64,000 nt of DNA, from positions 868,001 through 932,000 of the forward strand of contig JBLHVN010000002.1 of assembly GCA_047630275.1 (NCBI GenBank), read 5' to 3'. Source of the DNA: GCA-2720865 sp047630275 (lineage in GTDB: Bacteria; Bdellovibrionota; Bacteriovoracia; Bacteriovoracales; Bacteriovoracaceae). The notes under the pieces were generated by a model. The model ran no database searches. It was not told where the DNA came from and saw only the letters and a list, made by a program, of their open reading frames with translations. Shown here in pieces: positions 8,504 to 15,855 of the stretch (position 1 is its first letter; each line of letters opens with the position of its first letter). The translations under genes were made by a program, and so were the position numbers.

Positions 8504-8611
8504 ATGGGTAAAGGTCGTAAAAAAACTGAAAAGAAAATGAGTAGAAAAAAAGGTCAAGCTAAGAAAAAAGCTCGTATCCTAAAGAGAATTGCTGCCGGTA
8601 AAAACAAGTAG
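8504..8611 (+). CDS. Very basic 35-residue protein
   Basis: An ATG at 8504 opens a 35-codon frame closed by TAG at 8611. The product starts MGKGRKKTEKKMSRKKG and 17 of its 35 residues are Lys or Arg; there is no Cys or aromatic residue. AAGGA six to seven bases before the ATG is a good ribosome-binding site, and a strong-looking promoter lies 46-74 bases upstream, so it is more than a random frame. The MGKG-KKT opening resembles the tiny ribosomal protein bTHX (S31e type), but the remainder does not obviously match, so this is only a hint. RNA or DNA binding is plausible from charge alone. It is isolated on the plus strand between minus-strand genes. Confidence 0.6.
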   Translation: MGKGRKKTEKKMSRKKGQAKKKARILKRIAAGKNK

Positions 8612-8703
8612 TTAAGAACTAATTTAGTTAGTACTTTTTGATTCTATCGCTCAATGATCCGATCTTCTTAAGGGTTATGACTCAAATAAATACTTATCAA
8701 GCT

Positions 8704-8719
8704 GACTGCCTAGGCAGTC
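8704..8719. repeat. Perfect 16-bp palindrome between convergent genes
   Basis: GACTGCCTAGGCAGTC reads identically on both strands. It lies between the end of the small basic ORF (8611) and the end of the LpoA-like gene (8761). There is no T-tract directly after it on either strand, so it is not a standard terminator. It could be a protein-binding site or a factor-dependent end. Confidence 0.5.
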
Positions 8720-8760
8720 TATCTTCTGCTGCGCGCGTTATAAAAAAACTATAAGTACTT

Positions 8761-10764
8761 CTACTGATTGACCGGCGTCGCTTCTGCTGTTGCCTGAATC
8801 TCTTCTACCTTCCCTTTATAAAGCTTCAAGAAGGCCATTTCCTTGATCCAAACGCCATCGGACATCTTCCAGTCACCTGTTACTCCAGATAGCCTCTCCT
8901 TGCCTCTGATGTGAATGTCGAGTTCATTTCTGCTTTGAAACTCAGAAGATTCGAGAACAGAGATTGCAATTCCAAGAGCATCGTTTGATCTCATTTCAAT
9001 GATTCTTGGCTTTTGTCCAAACCTACCAACGAAGTCTTGGCTAAACTTATCTGCTTCAGCCCCAACGTGATCTCCTACAAAAAAGAGGCTTCCAAGCTTA
9101 TAGCTCTCATCAAAGATGGCCTTACTTCTCCAACTTGGCCCTCCAATTATATTAAGCCTAAAAGCATCAAAGTAAGAGAAGCTAGGTATTAACTGTAATG
9201 TTTCTCTCGGTAGAGAAGGAACAAAGATCCAATCAAAGTCCACTTGCGGTTTAAGGGTTTGGATTCTTCGTGCTGATTTATTTTTTTCTAATGAATGAAT
9301 CTCTGTCAGAATTTCCAATTCTTCTTGTCTTTCTCTGGTGAACTTAAGACCTAAGAGGTTTTTAACTGGCTCTCTAAAGTCCATTTGCTTTTTATCATAA
9401 GAGACAATTCCACCTAGCTCGATTCCAGATAATTTAGAGCGTCTCCAGAACTCATCAACATAGGCCTTACCTCGAGGAGTCGATGGATATAGGATGGCTG
9501 CCCTTTTACCAAACCTTTCTGAAACATTATTAGAAAATATTTCCTGAAGATGTGATTCAACTGATCCTGGGATTTCTAAGAGTAAATGGTCTTTTTCTTC
9601 TTTAGGCAAATACACTTGGCTTAAGCTTATAAAGAAAACGCCATACTTTTTAGCTTCAAGGTATTCCTTAATAGCCTCTTGAGGAAATAATCCACCAACG
9701 ATGACGGCCACGTGATGCTTATCTATTAATTCTTTAACTCGGTAACTTCCAACAGCGCCACTTCCCGCAGAGTCTAAAACATGAAGCTGAAAAGGAAGTT
9801 TCCCTTCAGGAAGGGTTCTTCCTATCTTCTCTCTTAGAGCATGATCAATTCCAAGCATCGCCCTTTTACCAAAAGACGCTTTAGGGCCTGTCATAGGAAG
9901 GACAATTCCAATAGAAGTAGGATCGATCTTGGCGTAGTTTTCAAGTCTAAAGAAGAAGCCTTTAACTAATGAATCGATTTCATTATTATCTGCATATTTC
10001 TTCTCTACCCAATCAAGAAGCTCTGTCGCCTCTTCTTTTTCCCCTCGGTAATAGAGCTTCTCAGCTTGAAGATAAGCTAGGTAACCAACACTTAATGGCT
10101 GCCCATCTGCATGGTCTTCAAGTACCCTCACCTTTTCTCTTTTATTTAAGGAAAAGAAACTAGAGATTAATTTTTCAAAGAGGGGCTCAGACTTAAGATC
10201 GCTTAAGCTTTTCATGTCTCCTAAATAAAGAATAAGAGAACTTAATTCATCTTGGTCTTTACCTAGTTCTTTAGAGAGTTTGTATTTTAGTTTATAAAAA
10301 GTTTTTTGCTCAGCTTTAGTTAAAACCTTTGGGTCTCCCTGACTCAAGACTGCATAAGACTTATCCATAAATCCTAGTTTAAAATAACTACTAGCTAGGT
10401 TTAATTGTATTTGAGAAGTCAGGGCTGGATCTAATCTCGAAGTATTCAACGCGAGATCAAAATTAAATATGGCTTGCTCAAAATTATTTTCAGAGAAAAA
10501 GATAACTCCCATCAAGTTTCTTCTTAGTGATCTCTCAGCGGGCAATAGTGTTTCTTCAGGAATCTGTTTTAATGATTGAAGGGCTGCTTTATTATGGCCT
10601 TGCTTGTATTCAGTCTTAATCTTAGAGATCTTTTTAATAAAGTCCTGTCTATAAAGATCTGAACGGCTAGAACCTCCACTAATCATAGAGATTCCACCAC
10701 AGCCAACTACTACACTTAAAATTAAAACGAGGAGGATCCTCTTCATGAACACTTTTTTAGACAT
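8761..10764 (-). CDS. LpoA-like lipoprotein (PBP activator family)
   Basis: I use the third of three tandem ATG codons (10764), which sits at a proper distance from AAAGGA; starts at 10770 and 10767 are too close. The product is 667 residues: a signal peptide (MKRILLVLILSVVVGC) with lipobox Val-Val-Gly-Cys, TPR-like helical repeats to about residue 270, and a type-1 periplasmic binding fold from about 285 (GIVLPMTGPKASFGKRAMLG, then IVGG and LSQ segments) to about 600. This order matches LpoA/YraM, the outer-membrane lipoprotein that activates PBP1A for peptidoglycan synthesis. Length is close to E. coli LpoA. A branched-chain amino-acid type binding protein is the alternative. The Shine-Dalgarno lies in an 11-bp inverted repeat. 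Confidence 0.75.
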   Translation of the reverse strand: MSKKVFMKRILLVLILSVVVGCGGISMISGGSSRSDLYRQDFIKKISKIKTEYKQGHNKAALQSLKQIPEETLLPAERSLRRNLMGVIFFSENNFEQAIFNFDLALNTSRLDPALTSQIQLNLASSYFKLGFMDKSYAVLSQGDPKVLTKAEQKTFYKLKYKLSKELGKDQDELSSLILYLGDMKSLSDLKSEPLFEKLISSFFSLNKREKVRVLEDHADGQPLSVGYLAYLQAEKLYYRGEKEEATELLDWVEKKYADNNEIDSLVKGFFFRLENYAKIDPTSIGIVLPMTGPKASFGKRAMLGIDHALREKIGRTLPEGKLPFQLHVLDSAGSGAVGSYRVKELIDKHHVAVIVGGLFPQEAIKEYLEAKKYGVFFISLSQVYLPKEEKDHLLLEIPGSVESHLQEIFSNNVSERFGKRAAILYPSTPRGKAYVDEFWRRSKLSGIELGGIVSYDKKQMDFREPVKNLLGLKFTRERQEELEILTEIHSLEKNKSARRIQTLKPQVDFDWIFVPSLPRETLQLIPSFSYFDAFRLNIIGGPSWRSKAIFDESYKLGSLFFVGDHVGAEADKFSQDFVGRFGQKPRIIEMRSNDALGIAISVLESSEFQSRNELDIHIRGKERLSGVTGDWKMSDGVWIKEMAFLKLYKGKVEEIQATAEATPVNQ

Positions 10765-10765
10765 C

Positions 10766-10829
10766 ATCATTCCTTTGACCTATCGTGACAATATTTTACT
10801 CGTAGCCCGCGATTCGGTAAAGGAATGAT
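10766..10829 (-). promoter_or_regulatory. Hairpin covering the ribosome-binding site of the LpoA-like gene
   Basis: An 11-bp perfect inverted repeat: AAAGGAATGAT at 10819-10829 and ATCATTCCTTT at 10766-10776 on the plus strand, with a 42-base spacer. In the minus-strand RNA the 3' arm contains the Shine-Dalgarno AAAGGA and the first two of three ATGs, so folding would block initiation. It begins 9 bases after the dnaJ stop codon. Confidence 0.6.
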
Positions 10830-10837
10830 AGTTTAAA

Positions 10838-11968
10838 TTAATGAAATAAATCTTTTACTTTTTCAAAAAAACCACGACTCATAGGGTTACTTTTACCTTC
10901 GAGCTCTGCTAATTTTTGAAAGAATTCTTTTTGCTCAGCATTGAGATGAGTTGGGGTTTCAACATGGATCTCAATTATCTGATCTCCATTACCGTAACCA
11001 CCAAGCTTTTGAATTCCTTTACCTTTTAGTCTCATCTTTCTACCTGCCTGAGTTCCCTCAGGTACAGTAACTGCAACTTTTCCATCTAAGGTTGGTACTT
11101 CGAGTTCATCACCTAGAGCTGCCTGGCTAAAGCTAATCGGAACGGTACAGTAAATATTAAAGCCTTCTCTTTCAAAGATTTCATGATCTTCAACTTGGAT
11201 AACAACATAAAGGTCTCCTGATGGACCACCCATTGTTCCGACGTCACCTTCATTAGATAATTTTAACCTTTGCCCGGTATCAATTCCGGCAGGAACCTTA
11301 ACGGCCAAGTCCACTTTCTTTCTTTTAGTTCCTTCTCCACGACAACCGCCGCAAGGATCAGAAACCATCTGCCCACTTCCCTGACATTTAGGACAAGTTG
11401 AAGCCACTGTAAAAAATCCTTGCTGTCTTCTTACTTCACCCATGCCGTTACACATGTCACATCCAACGGGCTTACTGCCGTCCTTTCCACCTGTACCACT
11501 ACAGTCAGTACAAGCAACACTTCTATTAATAGATATATTTTTTTCAACGCCAAAGGCAGCATCATGAAAGCTTACATTTAAAGCCATTTGAAGATCATTT
11601 CCAGCGCGCCCTCTAGAGCGGCGTCCACCGCCTCTTCTGCCACCACCTAGGATGTCACCAAAGATATCACCAAAGATATCACCTAGATCACCAAAATCTT
11701 GACCTCCGCCGCCAAAGCCACCGCCACCAAAGCCAGATTGACCGTCGACACCGGCATGACCAAATTGATCATAACGACCTCTTTTCTCTTCATTTAACAA
11801 GACCTCAGCTGCTTCAGATGCTTCTTTAAACTTAGCTTCTGCTTCAGGGTTATCTGGGTTTTTATCAGGATGATTCTTGATCGCTAGTTTTCTATAAGCC
11901 TTCTTAATTTCATCCTTACTCGCGCCCTTACTAACTCCTAAGGTCTCGTAATAGTCTCTTTTACTCAT
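10838..11968 (-). CDS. dnaJ: Chaperone DnaJ (Hsp40)
   Basis: The ATG at 11968 gives a 376-residue protein beginning MSKRDYYETLGVSKG, the normal DnaJ start; a frame extension to 11995 would begin inside the upstream terminator hairpin. J domain with HPD in NHPDKNPDN, Gly/Phe-rich linker (GGGGFGGGG region), four CxxCxGxG zinc-binding repeats (CTDCSGTG, CDMCNGMG, CPKCQGSG, CGGCRGEG) and the C-terminal substrate-binding domain are all present. It stimulates DnaK ATPase and delivers unfolded clients. It follows dnaK but is separated by a strong terminator, so its expression is probably lower or separately controlled. Confidence 0.97.
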   Translation of the reverse strand: MSKRDYYETLGVSKGASKDEIKKAYRKLAIKNHPDKNPDNPEAEAKFKEASEAAEVLLNEEKRGRYDQFGHAGVDGQSGFGGGGFGGGGQDFGDLGDIFGDIFGDILGGGRRGGGRRSRGRAGNDLQMALNVSFHDAAFGVEKNISINRSVACTDCSGTGGKDGSKPVGCDMCNGMGEVRRQQGFFTVASTCPKCQGSGQMVSDPCGGCRGEGTKRKKVDLAVKVPAGIDTGQRLKLSNEGDVGTMGGPSGDLYVVIQVEDHEIFEREGFNIYCTVPISFSQAALGDELEVPTLDGKVAVTVPEGTQAGRKMRLKGKGIQKLGGYGNGDQIIEIHVETPTHLNAEQKEFFQKLAELEGKSNPMSRGFFEKVKDLFH

Positions 11969-11982
11969 CAATGATCCAATAT

Positions 11983-12018
11983 AAAAAACCCCCATCGAGC
12001 AAATTGGATCGATGGGGG
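11983..12018 (-). terminator. Intrinsic terminator between dnaK and dnaJ
   Basis: Plus-strand arms CCCCCATCGA (11989-11998) and TCGATGGGGG (12009-12018) form a 10-bp stem with a 10-base loop. Read on the minus strand, the stem is followed by six T residues (11988-11983). It lies after the dnaK stop (12037) and only 14 bases before the dnaJ ATG, leaving no room for a promoter after it. Confidence 0.85.
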
Positions 12019-12036
12019 CTTGTTAAAAATTTTTAA

Positions 12037-13953
12037 TTAAACTTCTTTGAAGTCTGCATCGACAACGTCATCGTCATCTTTCTTCTCACTTTCAGCTCCG
12101 GCTGAAGGACCTGGTCCTGCTTCAGCACCTGGCTGCTGATCTCCACCAGCGGCCTGATACATATCCGTAGCAATTTTATGAGAAATAGTTTGAACCGTTT
12201 CCATTGCTGCTTTTAATTCATCAAGAACTTCACTTTCAAGTTTAGACTTACCTTCAGTGATAGCATCTTCAAGTTCTTTTTTCTGATCATCAGAGATTTT
12301 ACCTTCTCCTTCTTTGATCATTTTTTCAGCAGCTAAGATAAGTGCGTCTAATTGATTTCTAGTATCAACAACTTCTCTTCTTTTACTATCTGCTTCTCTG
12401 TTCTCTTCACCGTCACGAACCATTTGTTGAATTTCTTCATCAGAAAGACCTGATCCCGCTGTGATCTTAACCTCTTGGGCTTTACCAGTAGCCTTATCAG
12501 TTGCAGAAACATTCACAATTCCGTTGGCATCAATATCAAATTGAACTTCAATTTGAGGAACACCTCTTGGAGCTGGATTGATTCCTGAAAGATCAAATTT
12601 TCCCAGTGTCTTATTATCATTTGAAAACTCACGCTCTCCTTGAAGTACGTGAATACTAACAGCTGGCTGATTATCTTGAGCTGTTGAGAAAACCTGAGAT
12701 TTCTTAGTAGGAATCGTCGTGTTTTTCTCGATAATCTTAGTCATAACTCCACCAAGAGTTTCAATACCAAGAGAAAGAGGAGTTACATCTAAAAGAAGAA
12801 CGTCTTTAACATCTCCAGCTAAAACTCCACCTTGAATAGCTGCACCTGCGGCAACAACCTCATCAGGGTTAACACCTTTTGAAGGCTCTTTACCAAAGAT
12901 CGCTTTAACTTTTTCTTGAACAAGAGGAATACGAGTCGATCCACCAACAAGAACAACTTCATGAATCTCATCTTTATTTAGGCCTGAATCAGAAATAGCA
13001 GTTTCACATGGAACTGTTACACGATCTAAAAGATCACCAATTAAAGACTCAAACTTAGCTCTCGAAAGGTTTAAGTTTAAGTGCTTAGGGCCAGAAGCAT
13101 CAGCAGTGATGAATGGTAAGTTAATATCTGTACTCGTTACATTTGAAAGCTCATGCTTGGCTTTCTCAGCGGCTTCTTTAAGTCTTTGAAGTGCCATTTG
13201 ATCAGTTCTAAGATCAACACCGTTCTCACTCTTAAATTCATCAGCAAGCCAGTTAATGATTGATTCATCAAAGTCTTCCCCACCTAGGAAAGTATCACCA
13301 TTTGTAGCTTTAACTTCGAAAACTCCGTCAGCTGTAATTTCTAAAACAGAGATATCAAATGTCCCACCACCAAGGTCGAAAACAGCAATATTTTTATCTT
13401 GTTTAGCATCTAGCCCGTAAGCAAGGGCAGCAGCTGTTGGCTCGTTAATAATTCTTTTAACTTCAAGACCAGCAATTCGACCAGCATCTTTAGTTGCTTG
13501 TCTTTGAGCATCATTAAAGTAAGCAGGAACAGTAATAACTGCTTCAGTTACTGCTTCGCCTAAGTAGTCTTCTGCGGCCTTTTTAAGTTTTTCTAAAACG
13601 ATTGCCGAGATCTCTTGAGGAGAAAGTTCTTTTCCATCAACTCTTACCCATGCATCACCATTTTTATTAGCAAAGATCTCAAAAGGAGCTACTTTTTTAA
13701 ACTTAGCAACTTCAGGAGCATCAGCCTTTCTACCCATAAGACGCTTAATCCCGTAGAGGGTCTTTCCTGGGTTAGTTACAGCTTGCCTCTTAGCAACCTG
13801 ACCAACCATCTTTTCGTCATTCTTACCAAAGCCAATAACTGAAGGAGTTGTATTATGTCCTTCCTCGTTAGCGATGATCTTGTATTTTCCGTTTTCTAAG
13901 ACTGAAACACATGAGTTTGTAGTTCCTAAGTCAATTCCAATAATCTTTCCCAT
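12037..13953 (-). CDS. dnaK: Chaperone DnaK (Hsp70)
   Basis: At 638 residues this is normal DnaK length. The ATPase domain has the phosphate-1 motif IGIDLGTTNSCVSV at the N-terminus, phosphate-2 FDLGGGTFDISVLE near 195-208, and VVLVGGSTRIPLV near 336-348. The substrate-binding domain holds LLLDVTPLSLGIET. The C-terminus has a Gly/Ala-rich tail ending DDDVVDADFKEV, typical of Gram-negative DnaK. It binds and refolds hydrophobic peptides with DnaJ and GrpE. grpE ends 25 bases upstream, so the two share a transcript driven by the promoter before grpE. A terminator follows. Confidence 0.98.
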   Translation of the reverse strand: MGKIIGIDLGTTNSCVSVLENGKYKIIANEEGHNTTPSVIGFGKNDEKMVGQVAKRQAVTNPGKTLYGIKRLMGRKADAPEVAKFKKVAPFEIFANKNGDAWVRVDGKELSPQEISAIVLEKLKKAAEDYLGEAVTEAVITVPAYFNDAQRQATKDAGRIAGLEVKRIINEPTAAALAYGLDAKQDKNIAVFDLGGGTFDISVLEITADGVFEVKATNGDTFLGGEDFDESIINWLADEFKSENGVDLRTDQMALQRLKEAAEKAKHELSNVTSTDINLPFITADASGPKHLNLNLSRAKFESLIGDLLDRVTVPCETAISDSGLNKDEIHEVVLVGGSTRIPLVQEKVKAIFGKEPSKGVNPDEVVAAGAAIQGGVLAGDVKDVLLLDVTPLSLGIETLGGVMTKIIEKNTTIPTKKSQVFSTAQDNQPAVSIHVLQGEREFSNDNKTLGKFDLSGINPAPRGVPQIEVQFDIDANGIVNVSATDKATGKAQEVKITAGSGLSDEEIQQMVRDGEENREADSKRREVVDTRNQLDALILAAEKMIKEGEGKISDDQKKELEDAITEGKSKLESEVLDELKAAMETVQTISHKIATDMYQAAGGDQQPGAEAGPGPSAGAESEKKDDDDVVDADFKEV

Positions 13954-13978
13954 AATTTTTCTCCTATTTTATTTTAAT

Positions 13979-14551
13979 TTAATTTTTTACAACAACAACT
14001 TTTGCAGCTCTAAGCAATCTTCCATTGAGGATATAACCCTTTTGAAAAACTGAAAGTACCTCTTGATCTTCTTTTCCTTCGCAGGGCTGTTGGGCCAAGG
14101 CTTCATGAAAATTAGGATCAAACTCTTTTCCTAATGCTTCTACTTCTTCTAATCCATTTTTTGTAAGAACTTCCATGAACTGGTTTCTCACCATATCAAG
14201 GCCAGTTACAATGTTTTTAATTTTTTCATCTTCGTCAGCTGAAACAGCTTCAATTGAGCGGTCTAGGTTATCAACAACGTCAAGAAGACCTGATAAGACT
14301 TTTTCGTTACCAAATTTAATAAGCCCTTCTTTTTCTCTCTCATAACGGCGTCTCATATTTTCCATCTCAGCAGCAAGGTACATGAACTTGCTTTTGAAAT
14401 CCTCTTCTACGATAGGCTCTACATTATCAAGAGTTGGTTCGCCAGATTCATCAGACTCGCCAGCTTCTTCAGAACCTTGTGCTTCAGCCCCAACTTCAGT
14501 TTCCACTTCAGGCTCTATAACTTCTTCTACTTTCTCTTCAGATTCATTCAT
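13979..14551 (-). CDS. grpE: DnaK nucleotide exchange factor GrpE
   Basis: A 190-residue protein with an acidic N-terminal tail (about 1-50, rich in Glu and including EVETEVGAEAQ), a coiled-coil dimer helix with MENMRRRYEREKE (about 62-74), and the C-terminal beta domain with DPNFHEALAQQP and the closing LRAAKVVVVKN. GrpE releases ADP from DnaK and can act as a thermosensor. It is the first gene of grpE-dnaK, with a heat-shock-like promoter about 40-65 bases upstream. Confidence 0.96.
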   Translation of the reverse strand: MNESEEKVEEVIEPEVETEVGAEAQGSEEAGESDESGEPTLDNVEPIVEEDFKSKFMYLAAEMENMRRRYEREKEGLIKFGNEKVLSGLLDVVDNLDRSIEAVSADEDEKIKNIVTGLDMVRNQFMEVLTKNGLEEVEALGKEFDPNFHEALAQQPCEGKEDQEVLSVFQKGYILNGRLLRAAKVVVVKN

Positions 14552-14588
14552 TTTTTAACCTTTAATCTCTAAATTGTTTCTACCTTTA

Positions 14589-14615
14589 AGATGGTATGAC
14601 TGGGCCCAGTGTCAA
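14589..14615 (-). promoter_or_regulatory. Heat-shock (sigma-32-like) promoter upstream of grpE
   Basis: On the minus strand TTGACA (14615-14610) is followed after 13 bases by TACCATCT (14596-14589), which matches six of eight positions of the sigma-32 -10 consensus CCCCATNT. The spacer includes a perfect 12-bp palindrome, ACTGGGCCCAGT (14599-14610), that overlaps the last base of the -35 and could be an operator. No sigma-70 -10 box stands at the expected distance. Confidence 0.5.
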
Positions 14616-14659
14616 CGTTACTTAAAAAATAAAATTTGAGACAGCCTAAAGCACTAATA

Positions 14660-15787
14660 TTATAGTGTTTTAAGGCGACTAAAGACTTCATCCATAAGAC
14701 TATCCATCAACAAATAGCCGCGAGGCGTTAACGCTAGGGCACCCTCACGCAATTGGCATAAGCCTCTCTCATTCCAGCTCTTAGCTAAGGACCGAGCGTC
14801 CCCTAACTCATCTCCTGTAAAAAAGTCTTCAAGCTCAATTCCCTTATTAGTTCTCAAATTCAGATAAAATTTTTCCATTCTGATTTCATTCTCAGTTAAT
14901 TTTTCAGAGTCAAACTCAGCCACATAAGGCTTCCACTTATAACGAACTCCAGTTTTTTGAACATAGCCTGTAGCAGATGGGCCTAGAGCACAAATGGACT
15001 CTCCACTCCAATACCTAGAGTTATGGAGCGACTCTTTACCTGGAAGTGAAAAGTTTGAAACTTCGTAATGTAAGAACCCCTTCTCTCTTAGATAACTTGA
15101 TACTTCTAAAAATTCTCTTTCTATCCATTCTTCATCTGGAAGGGCTTCGTAATAAACATAATTATCCTTAACAGTAAGAATATAAAGGCTGATGTGAGAT
15201 GGATTAAAACTTAAGATCTGATCAAGTTCTTCTTTGATATTACGTTCATATTCTCTAGAGAAAGGCAGACCAAGCATAAAGTCGACAGAGAAGTTGGCTT
15301 TCATAGAGTTAAACTTCTCTAAAGTATTAATAACTTCTTCGTGCCTATGAACGCGGTCTAGCTTTTCTAAAAAATCATTTCGTGTAGACTGAATTCCCAA
15401 TGAAAAACGATTAAAGCCAAAGCCCCTAAAAGCGTCTAAGCCTTTATCTGTCCATGTTCCAGGATTAACTTCTAAAGTCATTTCACATTGGTCACTAACT
15501 TCGATCTTATGTTCAGCAAAGAAGGATCTCAAAAATTTAACGCCCTCTTCTCCCCAGAGAGAAGGGGTTCCTCCCCCAATATAAATTGTTTTTAATTCAC
15601 CAAGAGAGACTTCATTCTTATCATAAAAGTCCTTTAGTCGGTCAATCGAGAGGTTCAGCATTTTATGGTACTCAGGTATCTTTGCGGTCCTCTCCATTGC
15701 GCTAGGCGCAGACTTAAAAAAGTCGCAGTAGTTACAGAGGTGTCTGCAATAGGGGAAATGAATATATAAGGAGCTGATAATATCCAT
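14660..15787 (-). CDS. hemW: Radical SAM protein HemW-like
   Basis: A 375-residue protein opening with SLYIHFPYCRHLCNYCDF; the CxxxCxxC cluster (Cys14, Cys18, Cys21) binds the 4Fe-4S centre of radical SAM enzymes. IYIGGGTPSLW (about 89-99) and LGIQS (131-135) are shared by the HemN/HemW family, and VDFMLGLP follows. HemW is now regarded as a heme chaperone; older annotations call it oxygen-independent coproporphyrinogen III oxidase. Length near 375 favours HemW over the longer HemN (about 450). It is read toward grpE, which is about 108 bases downstream, and is divergent from the M16 peptidase gene. Confidence 0.9.
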   Translation of the reverse strand: MDIISSLYIHFPYCRHLCNYCDFFKSAPSAMERTAKIPEYHKMLNLSIDRLKDFYDKNEVSLGELKTIYIGGGTPSLWGEEGVKFLRSFFAEHKIEVSDQCEMTLEVNPGTWTDKGLDAFRGFGFNRFSLGIQSTRNDFLEKLDRVHRHEEVINTLEKFNSMKANFSVDFMLGLPFSREYERNIKEELDQILSFNPSHISLYILTVKDNYVYYEALPDEEWIEREFLEVSSYLREKGFLHYEVSNFSLPGKESLHNSRYWSGESICALGPSATGYVQKTGVRYKWKPYVAEFDSEKLTENEIRMEKFYLNLRTNKGIELEDFFTGDELGDARSLAKSWNERGLCQLREGALALTPRGYLLMDSLMDEVFSRLKTL

Positions 15788-15855
15788 ACTTTAACCTGTT
15801 ATTCTCGGTGGTATCTTCTATAATTATAATTTCATTGTGACAAATAGAGGACCCT

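Noticed and set aside
14552..14659. CIRCE-type operator before grpE
   Set aside because: No TTAGCACTC-N9-GAGTGCTAA or close variant is present.
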